In this document: one piece after another, positions 1 to 4,495 of the stretch
Layout: each line of letters starts with the position of its first letter
Position numbering within the stretch: position 1 is the first letter of the stretch
Assembly: GCA_945907085.1 (NCBI GenBank)
Contig: CAMDSS010000144.1
Span: forward strand, 1-5,428
Length of the DNA stretch: 5,428 nucleotides
Direction of reading: 5' to 3'
Origin: Cyanobium sp. NIES-981
Lineage (GTDB): Bacteria; Cyanobacteriota; Cyanobacteriia; PCC-6307; Cyanobiaceae
The notes under the pieces: generated by a model
Databases searched by the model: none
Told to the model about the DNA's origin: nothing
Seen by the model: the letters and a program-made list of their open reading frames with translations, nothing else
Program-made: the position numbers and the translations under genes

Positions 1-443
1 TCCAGGCCGACCTGCGCCGATGGGCGACGGACTACGACCAGCTGGTGTTTCTCTGCGGCCACTACGAGGGCTTCGACGAACGGATTCGCCCCCTGGCCGA
101 CGAGGAGGTGTCGATCGGTGATTTCGTGCTCACCGGCGGCGAATTGCCGGCGGCCACGATCATCAATGGGGTGGTGCGGCTCCTTCCTGGCACGGTGGGT
201 ACGGCGGCCTCCCTGGACGAGGAAAGCCACAGCACCCTGCTGCTGGAGCATCCCCACTACACGAGGCCGGCGGCGTTTCAAGGGATGGAGGTGCCGGCGG
301 TGTTGCGCTCCGGCGACCACGGGGCCATTGCCCGCTGGCGGGCCGATCAGCAGCAGCAGCGCACCCAAGAACGCCGGCCCGATCTTTACGCTCGCTGGGA
401 GCAAGCCCCAGGCAGCGAACCCCATGCAGCTCAGGATCGGTAA
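1..443 (+). CDS. trmD: tRNA (guanine-N1)-methyltransferase TrmD, C-terminal part
   Basis: TrmD methylates N1 of G37, next to the anticodon, in tRNAs reading CNN-type codons, using S-adenosylmethionine; this prevents +1 frameshifting. The reading frame is open from base 3 to the TAA at 441-443, giving 146 visible residues; the first roughly 90-100 residues of the usual 230-250 lie left of the window. The visible part starts just before the trefoil-knot SAM site: LCGHYEGFDERI (48-86), then EEVSIGDFVLTGGELPA (105-155). The typical C-terminal half follows, with PHYTRPAAFQGMEVPAVL (252-305) and RTQERRPDL near 360-385. Histidine in GHYEG where many bacteria have arginine is, to my knowledge, common in cyanobacteria. 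The 3' end overlaps ispF by 20 nt, so the two are probably co-translated. Identification is very secure; only the N-terminus and promoter are unseen. Confidence 0.97.
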   Translation, partial: QADLRRWATDYDQLVFLCGHYEGFDERIRPLADEEVSIGDFVLTGGELPAATIINGVVRLLPGTVGTAASLDEESHSTLLLEHPHYTRPAAFQGMEVPAVLRSGDHGAIARWRADQQQQRTQERRPDLYARWEQAPGSEPHAAQDR

Positions 444-909
444 CGGCTACGACATCCATCGCCTGGTGGCCTGCAGGCCGCTGATCCTGGGCGGTCAACA
501 CCTCGACCATCCCGATGGCCTAGGCCTTGATGGCCACAGCGATGCCGACGTGCTGGTGCACGCGATCATGGATGCCCTGTTGGGCGCCTTGAGCCTCGGC
601 GATATCGGCAAGTACTTCCCCCCCGACGATCCGCAGTGGAAGGGCGCCGACAGCCTGGTGCTGCTTGAGCAGGTTGTGGCCCTGGTGCAGGAGCGGGGCT
701 GGAGCGTGGTCAATGTGGATTCGGTGGTGGTCGCGGAGCGCCCGAAGCTCAAACCCCACATCGAGGCCATGCGGGCCGCCATCGCCAGCCGCATGGATCT
801 GGATGCCGATCAGGTGGGCGTCAAAGCCACCACCAACGAAAAACTGGGGGCCGAGGGCCGGGAGGAGGGCATCTCCTGCCACGCCGTGGCCCTGCTCCAA
901 AAGGGATGA
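424..909 (+). CDS. ispF: 2-C-methyl-D-erythritol 2,4-cyclodiphosphate synthase IspF
   Basis: IspF closes CDP-methylerythritol 2-phosphate into the 2,4-cyclodiphosphate and releases CMP, a step of the plastid-type MEP route to isoprenoids (carotenoids, phytol and quinone tails in a cyanobacterium). The product is a cytosolic homotrimer. The 161 residues match the family's usual length. Visible motifs are GNGYDIHRL (zinc ligands D10 and H12), the GHSDAD loop followed by VLVHAIMDALLGA (third zinc ligand H46), GDIGKYFP at 59-66, and KATTNEKLG at 134-142, which lines the CDP and metal site. The ATG at 424 is chosen because homologues begin within a few residues of the GxGxDxH motif; the frame is open further upstream, but only as a shadow of trmD. 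It overlaps trmD by 20 nt and the next gene by the 4-nt ATGA. I see no strong Shine-Dalgarno sequence, so translation is probably coupled to trmD. Confidence 0.98.
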   Translation: MQLRIGNGYDIHRLVACRPLILGGQHLDHPDGLGLDGHSDADVLVHAIMDALLGALSLGDIGKYFPPDDPQWKGADSLVLLEQVVALVQERGWSVVNVDSVVVAERPKLKPHIEAMRAAIASRMDLDADQVGVKATTNEKLGAEGREEGISCHAVALLQKG

Positions 910-1385
910 CCCGGCGCCGCCCCTGGCCCGACGGGCTGCCTAGGTTGATGGGCCTTGTGCTCAGCCTGGTGATGCTGCTGGCCGGCCATCCCGATGGGGC
1001 AATCGCCGCCTTCCAGGATCCCTCGGGCGGCTACGACGTGGCCGTGGTGGAGCACCTGCGGGTAAAGGTGCCGGCGGAGGGCCGCCAGGCGTGGCTGGCT
1101 GCGGAGGAGGGCAGCTGGGAGCCCTGGCTGGCCCAGCAGGACGGCTTCCTGGACCGGCAACTGCTGTGGGATGCCGAGCGGGAAGAAGGCACCCTGCTGA
1201 TCCGTTGGGCCAGCAAGGATCAGTGGAAGGCCATCCCCCCTGAAGTGGTGGAAGCGGTGCAGGCGCGCTTCGAGGAGTTGGCCCGCCAGGCCACCGGCAC
1301 AACGGCAGGCAATCCCTTCCCCTTGGTGTTTGAAGGGGAACTGCAACCTCTCACCGTGCAACCCGTCGCCCTCCAACCCCATTGA
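906..1385 (+). CDS. Exported TIGR03792-like small protein, antibiotic-monooxygenase-like fold
   Basis: This 159-residue protein has a positively charged start (MTRRRPW), a hydrophobic core at about residues 13-27 (LMGLVLSLVMLLAG) and a small-residue region ending AIAAF near residue 36. That reads as a signal peptide, or possibly a membrane anchor, placing the rest in the periplasm or thylakoid lumen. The mature part has an ABM / dimeric alpha-beta-barrel pattern: strand YDVAVVEHLRVKV (43-55), helix with WLAAEEGSWEPWLAQQDGF (63-81), strand RQLLWD, and EGTLLIRWASKDQWKAIP (94-111), the region where family members carry the 'bad prediction of a second beta-turn then W-x-S' motif of heme- and quinone-handling relatives. 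It resembles the cyanobacterial family TIGR03792, whose function is unknown to me. The ATG overlaps the ispF stop (ATGA), and the poor spacing of the AAGG just before it suggests coupled translation. The family call is from memory of the pattern and is moderate. Confidence 0.75.
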   Translation: MTRRRPWPDGLPRLMGLVLSLVMLLAGHPDGAIAAFQDPSGGYDVAVVEHLRVKVPAEGRQAWLAAEEGSWEPWLAQQDGFLDRQLLWDAEREEGTLLIRWASKDQWKAIPPEVVEAVQARFEELARQATGTTAGNPFPLVFEGELQPLTVQPVALQPH

Positions 1386-2242
1386 CAACATCCCGCGAAA
1401 GCTCCAGCTACGTGCTGGGCAGCCACGAGCGGGAGCGGGATCGGCTGCAACGCCAACACGCCATCTGGCGCGATGACTGCATCAATGTCTGGCAGCAAGC
1501 CGGTTGGGGAGAAGGCCAGCGGCTGCTGGACCTGGGCTGCGGACCGGGCTTTGCCAGCCTGGACCTGGCCCAGCGGGTGGGCCCCACCGGAAGGGTGCTG
1601 GCCATCGACAACGCCAGTGCCTACCTGGAGCACCTGCAAGCCCAGGCGCGCCAAAGCAACCTCCGGCAACTCCACACCCTGGCGTTGGATCTGAACCAAG
1701 CCAGCGGCGTCGAAGACGCCTTCCAAGCACCCGCAGCCCATGGCCTAGGCGAGGGTCAATGGGATGGGGCCTGGTGCCGTTGGGTGGCCATGTTTCTGAA
1801 GGATCTCAATCCATTGCTGGATCTGATCGCCCGGGCCCTCCGGCCTGGGGGCACGCTGATCCTCCACGAATACGGGCAGTGGGATACCTTCGCCCTCTAT
1901 CCCCGGGGAGCTGCACTGGATCGCTTCGTTTGCCGCTGCATCCAGCACTGGCGCGACCACGGCGGCGACCCCCATGTGGCCCAGCGCTTGCCAGCCCTGC
2001 TCGAGGCCCGCGGATTGCGCCTGAAACACTGCCGCAGCTTGATGACCTGCTCTACCAGCGATGCCCCCAAGGCCCAGTGGCTGCAGGATTTCCTGGGCAG
2101 CTACCCGGCCCAACTGGCCGCCGCCGGGCTCTGGAGCCCAGGCGATCAGGAAGAGCTCGATGCCGACCTCAGCCACGCCATGGGCCATTCCAGTGTCTGG
2201 GTGACGCCGGCGCTGATGGAAATGGTGTGGGAGAAGCCATGA
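1382..2242 (+). CDS. Class I SAM-dependent methyltransferase, substrate unknown
   Basis: The 286 residues show the Rossmann methyltransferase order: motif I LLDLGCGPG at 48-56 (glycine-rich SAM loop), acidic end of strand 2 in VLAIDNA (D76, ribose hydroxyls), strand 4 region WDGAWCRWVAMFL at 127-139, and LRPGGTLILHEY at 153-164 before strand 5. The C-terminal third (about 180-286) is alpha-helical looking and probably forms a substrate lid. There is no signal peptide, so it is cytosolic. The start is uncertain: TTG at 1382 overlaps the preceding stop as TTGA and is the first possible start in the frame, but it lacks a visible Shine-Dalgarno site; GTG at 1412 (before LGSHERERDRL) would give a protein ten residues shorter with motif I intact. 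The gene overlaps larB by ATGA. Substrate cannot be told from sequence; small-molecule methylation (UbiE/Methyltransf_25-like) is the likeliest class. Confidence 0.85.
   Translation: MTTSRESSSYVLGSHERERDRLQRQHAIWRDDCINVWQQAGWGEGQRLLDLGCGPGFASLDLAQRVGPTGRVLAIDNASAYLEHLQAQARQSNLRQLHTLALDLNQASGVEDAFQAPAAHGLGEGQWDGAWCRWVAMFLKDLNPLLDLIARALRPGGTLILHEYGQWDTFALYPRGAALDRFVCRCIQHWRDHGGDPHVAQRLPALLEARGLRLKHCRSLMTCSTSDAPKAQWLQDFLGSYPAQLAAAGLWSPGDQEELDADLSHAMGHSSVWVTPALMEMVWEKP
2229..2233 (+). promoter_or_regulatory. Shine-Dalgarno site of larB/cpmA
   Basis: GGGAG lies 5 nt before the ATG at 2239, inside the last codons of the methyltransferase gene. It is the clearest ribosome binding site at any plus-strand junction in the window and supports the ATG at 2239 as the real larB start, even though the frame stays open for more than 240 codons upstream. 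The other overlapping plus-strand genes lack such a site, so larB may be translated partly on its own rather than only by coupling. Confidence 0.6.
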
Positions 2243-2922
2243 GCAATCCCCAACCCATGGGCAACCCCGACCATCGGTTGGATCTGCAGCGCCGCGAGCG
2301 GCTTGGCATGGTCGAAGCCATCTGGGGCGAGACCAAAAGCGCTGAACAGATCGCCGCGATTGTGGCCGGTTTCCATGCAGCCTCAGAACTAGCCCTGGCC
2401 ACCCGGGTGGAGCCCGCCAAGGCCCGGGCCGTGATCGAGCTGCTGCCGGAGATCGCCATCACGCACCACCTGGAGGCCCGCTGCCTCACCGCTGGAGCCT
2501 TGCCTGCCGCCAATCCCAACCTGGGCACTGTGGCCGTACTGGGAGGAGGCACCAGCGATCTGACCGTGGTCGCCGAAGCCCAACTGGCCCTGGCCTGCCA
2601 TGGCATCGCCAGCGAGCGCATGCTCGATGTGGGAGTGGCTGGGTTGCATCGACTGCTGGATCGGCTCCCTGACCTCGCCGAAGCAGCGGTGGTGATCGCC
2701 TGCGCCGGCATGGAAGGGGCCCTGCCCACCGTGGTGGCTGGCCTGGTGCCCCAGCCCGTGATCGGCGTACCCGTGGCCGTGGGCTACGGGGTGAGCGCGG
2801 GAGGCATGGCAGCCCTCAACGGCATGTTGGCGAGCTGCGCCCCTGGTCTCACCGTGGTGAACATCGACAACGGCTATGGAGCCGCCATGGCTGCCCTACG
2901 GATCCTGGGCCGCGCTACCTGA
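2239..2922 (+). CDS. larB: LarB-family pyridinium-3,5-biscarboxylate mononucleotide synthase (CpmA homologue)
   Basis: LarB carboxylates and hydrolyses nicotinic acid adenine dinucleotide to pyridinium-3,5-biscarboxylic acid mononucleotide, the first step to the nickel-pincer nucleotide of lactate racemase; its fold resembles PurE. In Synechococcus elongatus the orthologue is CpmA, reported as a circadian phase modifier. The 227 residues carry the family signature throughout: RERLGMVEAIWGETKSAEQI at 19-38, VLGGGTSDL at 100-108, LDVGVAGLHRLL at 129-140, ACAGMEGALPTVVAGLV at 154-170, PVIGVPVAVGYG at 173-184, and LASCAPGLTVVNIDNGYGAA at 197-216. C200 in the last block probably corresponds to the catalytic cysteine of characterised LarB; this is by motif position, not alignment. 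The protein is slightly shorter than many LarB (about 245) but no motif is missing. It is the last gene of the plus-strand operon; LarC and LarE are not in the window. Confidence 0.95.
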   Translation: MSNPQPMGNPDHRLDLQRRERLGMVEAIWGETKSAEQIAAIVAGFHAASELALATRVEPAKARAVIELLPEIAITHHLEARCLTAGALPAANPNLGTVAVLGGGTSDLTVVAEAQLALACHGIASERMLDVGVAGLHRLLDRLPDLAEAAVVIACAGMEGALPTVVAGLVPQPVIGVPVAVGYGVSAGGMAALNGMLASCAPGLTVVNIDNGYGAAMAALRILGRAT

Positions 2923-2924
2923 GT

Positions 2925-3161
2925 TCAGCTGGAGTGCTTGCGGAGAGGGTCCTTGGATGGGGCTTCGATCTCGAGGAGCTGTTGGATCCAGAGCTGCATC
3001 GAACGGGGCAAGTTGCCCTGCTCATAGCGCTCAAGGGCCTGCATCAGCACCGGTGTGTTCACCCACTGGGGGGAGCGCGGCCCCATCGATGCGGTTAGCA
3101 GGTCGGCCCAGTGTGCGAACAACTCCCCCTCGGTACAAGGGCAGGGTGCAGAGTCTCCCAA
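2925..3161 (-). CDS. Small conserved-looking hypothetical protein (78 aa)
   Basis: I do not recognise a named family, but the translation looks like a real soluble protein, not a shadow. It is rich in Trp, Leu and Gln, with the segments ELFAHWADLLTASMG (13-27), SPQWVNTPVLMQALERYEQG (30-49) and PRSMQLWIQQLLEIEAP (52-68), which would form amphipathic helices with a Pro/Asn break between them. Codon use has the G/C-ending bias of its neighbours. The only start codon upstream of HWADLL in a good position is TTG at 3161, with AGGGAG (3174-3179) 12 nt upstream, a long spacing. It follows the DUF1517 gene after 75 nt and lies in the same frame as it. Its stop is 2 nt from the larB stop on the other strand. 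No cysteine motif, signal peptide or membrane segment is seen. It may be a small picocyanobacterial protein of unknown role. Confidence 0.65.
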   Translation of the reverse strand: MGDSAPCPCTEGELFAHWADLLTASMGPRSPQWVNTPVLMQALERYEQGNLPRSMQLWIQQLLEIEAPSKDPLRKHSS

Positions 3162-3236
3162 GTCCGTTTGCGACTCCCTTTGAAACGAGGGGACCAGCAG
3201 GAGCTGAGGGCGCTGAAGAAAGCTTTGAAGGGATCC
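3162..3236 (-). other. 75-nt gap between DUF1517 gene and small downstream gene
   Basis: This is the longest non-coding stretch in the window. It holds no convincing -10/-35 promoter and no hairpin followed by a T-run. Two things are visible: the heptamer TTCAAAG (on the minus strand) occurs twice, at 3223-3229 and 3178-3184, 45 nt apart; and the palindrome GGGATCCC spans 3230-3237 just after the DUF1517 stop. The gap contains no stop codon in the frame shared by the two flanking genes. The repeats may be chance. Confidence 0.4.
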
Positions 3237-4235
3237 CTAGAGGTGTTGCAAATCGGGATAGGCCGTAATCAAGGCATCGGTGCTCAGCACTTCGCCCACC
3301 CCTTCGGGCTGCCAGATCACTTCCAGGGCGATCAGATCGTCCACGCCCACAGCCCCCAATTGCTGAAGCGACTGGCGCAACCGCTCCGCCGTGTCGGAGC
3401 CCTTGAGCACCAGCTTGTTACGGCTGGCCACCAGCAGGGTGATCGCGATGAAATCACTACTGGCGTCGCTGTCACCTGAAGCCCCATCGCCAGCGTTGAG
3501 GCGCTGACCAGCCACGTTGCTGGTGATTTCGCGATCGAGCTTGCTGCGCTCGGTCATCGACAGGCGATTGAAGGTGGATTCGGCGCTCGTAAAGGGCACC
3601 TGGCCCACCTCGCTATTGGCGTACACCCAAAGATCGGGATGGCGCAACAGGGCGAGGGTGGTCTCTTGAAGAGCCTTCTGCAGACCAGCGGCCTGGCTGG
3701 TGTCGGCACTGGAGGCGAGCCGGCGCAGATCGGTTTGCAGATCCCGGGCAGTCGCCAACAGGCCCACCTGCACCTGGGCAATGGTCACCGGACCATCGGG
3801 GCGGCCGCTATAGGCCAGATCACCACCCCGGCCGCTGGCCAGGGAGGGCCCGCCACCCCCACCACCGCGAACGGCATTGACCAGCAAGCCCACCACGGCC
3901 ATCAACACCAAAAAGCCAAACAGGCCGCCGCCGCCAAAGCCAAACATCGGGATCAGGAAGGGAAAGCCAATCCCCCCGCCCCCGTAGCCGCCCCGATAGC
4001 CCCCTCCATAACCGCCGCCGCCGCGATAGCCGCCGCCCCCACCGCCATAACTGCGGCCCATGGACGGAGAGGAGCGAAAGCTGCCGCCTCCAATCCGGCC
4101 ACCGCTGGCCGCCGAACTGGGCTCAGGCCATGCCACCAGGAGCGCCATGGTGAGCACTGGCAAAGCCAACCAACTCAGGCAGCGATTCAAAAGCCGGCGG
4201 GAGGGGAGCGCCAAGGCGCCTTTGCAAGTGGTCAA
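3237..4235 (-). CDS. DUF1517 family glycine-rich secreted/membrane protein
   Basis: This 332-residue protein matches the cyanobacterial and plastid family DUF1517; the Arabidopsis member FLAP1 is a chloroplast protein linked, as I recall, to acclimation to fluctuating light. Residues 12-43 form a signal peptide (basic SRRLLNRCL, hydrophobic WLALPVLTMALLVAW, then EPSSAA before the likely cut). Residues 45-88 are Gly/Tyr/Arg-rich with repeated GGYRGG units; FPFLIPMFGF (91-100) and LFGFLVLMAVVGLLVNAV (105-122) give a membrane segment; another Gly run at 124-129 leads to the conserved C-terminal domain (about 149-332), with ITIAQVQ-like start VTIAQVQVGLLATARDLQTD, LRHPDLWVYAN at 197-207, FNRLSMTERSKLDREI at 222-237 and a final LEVIWQPEGVGEVLSTD. 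The start is TTG at 4235, 3 nt after the thiS TAG; TTG codons at residues 8 and 15 would also keep the signal peptide. Function unknown; membrane association is inferred. Confidence 0.88.
   Translation of the reverse strand: MTTCKGALALPSRRLLNRCLSWLALPVLTMALLVAWPEPSSAASGGRIGGGSFRSSPSMGRSYGGGGGGYRGGGGYGGGYRGGYGGGGIGFPFLIPMFGFGGGGLFGFLVLMAVVGLLVNAVRGGGGGGPSLASGRGGDLAYSGRPDGPVTIAQVQVGLLATARDLQTDLRRLASSADTSQAAGLQKALQETTLALLRHPDLWVYANSEVGQVPFTSAESTFNRLSMTERSKLDREITSNVAGQRLNAGDGASGDSDASSDFIAITLLVASRNKLVLKGSDTAERLRQSLQQLGAVGVDDLIALEVIWQPEGVGEVLSTDALITAYPDLQHL
3972..4046 (-). repeat. Gly/Tyr/Arg low-complexity repeat within the DUF1517 gene
   Basis: Codons for residues 64-88 encode almost only Gly, Tyr and Arg. 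GGYRGG occurs at residues 68-73 and 78-83, ten codons apart, and the DNA carries the matching direct repeat CGATAGCC (plus strand) at 3994-4001 and 4024-4031, 30 bp apart. The tract is a GGN-codon slippage-prone array and its length probably varies between strains. At protein level it is a flexible linker between the signal peptide and the membrane segment. Confidence 0.8.
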
Positions 4236-4238
4236 AAT

Positions 4239-4451
4239 CTAGGAACCACCCCCCACGATGGTGACCACCTCGAGGCAATCGGATTCCACCACTGCCTGAT
4301 CCCCCCAGCTGCTGCGGGGCAAAATCTCGCCATTGAATTCGACCACCACCAATTGGGGCCGATAGCCACAGGCTTCGAGCACCTCGGGCAGGGTCAGCCC
4401 CGCGGCACAGTCGCGCGCCTCGCCGTTTAGCTGGATCGTGATCGAGGTCAT
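4239..4451 (-). CDS. thiS: Sulfur carrier protein ThiS
   Basis: ThiS is a small ubiquitin-fold protein whose C-terminal glycine is adenylated by ThiF-type enzymes and turned into a thiocarboxylate that hands sulfur to thiazole synthase ThiG for the thiazole ring of thiamine. The 70 residues match the family length. Visible features are the first hairpin ITIQLNGEARD, the central VVVEFNGEILPRSSW at 35-49 (the V-E-x-N-G-x-I pattern typical of ThiS), and the tail DCLEVVTIVGGGS. The tail is unusual in having one serine after the glycines. ATG at 4451 begins MTSITIQLNG as expected; GGAG at 4463-4466 is 11 nt upstream, a long spacing. It follows thiE by 43 nt and precedes the DUF1517 gene by 3 nt. 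thiG and thiF are not in the window. Confidence 0.95.
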   Translation of the reverse strand: MTSITIQLNGEARDCAAGLTLPEVLEACGYRPQLVVVEFNGEILPRSSWGDQAVVESDCLEVVTIVGGGS

Positions 4452-4495
4452 GGGGTGAACTGCTCCATCAGGCTTTTTTCAATCAAGTTCCCCAT
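4448..4495 (-). CDS. Possible 15-codon leader/bridge ORF between thiE and thiS
   Basis: Starting in the thiE stop (TAATG, ATG at 4495-4493), a short frame encodes MGNLIEKSLMEQFTP and stops with TGA at 4450-4448, overlapping the thiS ATG as ATGA. It thus fills the whole thiE-thiS gap and would let ribosomes pass from thiE to thiS by termination-reinitiation at both ends. The peptide resembles nothing I know, and no Shine-Dalgarno site serves its first ATG well. It may be chance; the case rests on the two exact overlaps, and conservation would decide. Confidence 0.3.
   Translation of the reverse strand: MGNLIEKSLMEQFTP

Noticed and set aside
118..423. Open frame upstream of and continuous with ispF
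   Set aside because: It is an alternate-frame shadow of trmD; IspF proteins begin right before GNGYDIH.
517..1749. Three CCTAGG hexamers (519-524, 939-944, 1744-1749), one inside the palindrome GGCCTAGGCC
   Set aside because: All lie in coding sequence with irregular spacing and fit the codons used; no sign of a regulatory or recombination site.
1504..2238. The larB frame stays open about 245 codons upstream of its ATG, suggesting a fusion protein
   Set aside because: The upstream part is Pro/Gly/Arg-rich and overlaps the well-supported methyltransferase in another frame; LarB homologues start near 2239 and a good Shine-Dalgarno site precedes that ATG.
3174..3193. Weak inverted repeat TCCCTT...AGGGGA as a possible terminator after the DUF1517 gene
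   Set aside because: Only about six pairs with a mismatch and no T-run on either strand.
3639..4430. Plus-strand open frame of 263 codons antisense to thiS and the DUF1517 gene
   Set aside because: Its translation is Ala/Thr/Gly/Gln low complexity created by the complement of the Gly-rich codons; no motif, and the minus-strand genes are secure.
4452..4495. T-run (plus strand GGCTTTTTTC) in the thiE-thiS gap as a terminator or TPP riboswitch remnant
   Set aside because: There is no GC-rich hairpin next to it, the gap is far too short for a TPP aptamer, and on the transcribed minus strand it reads as an A-run.
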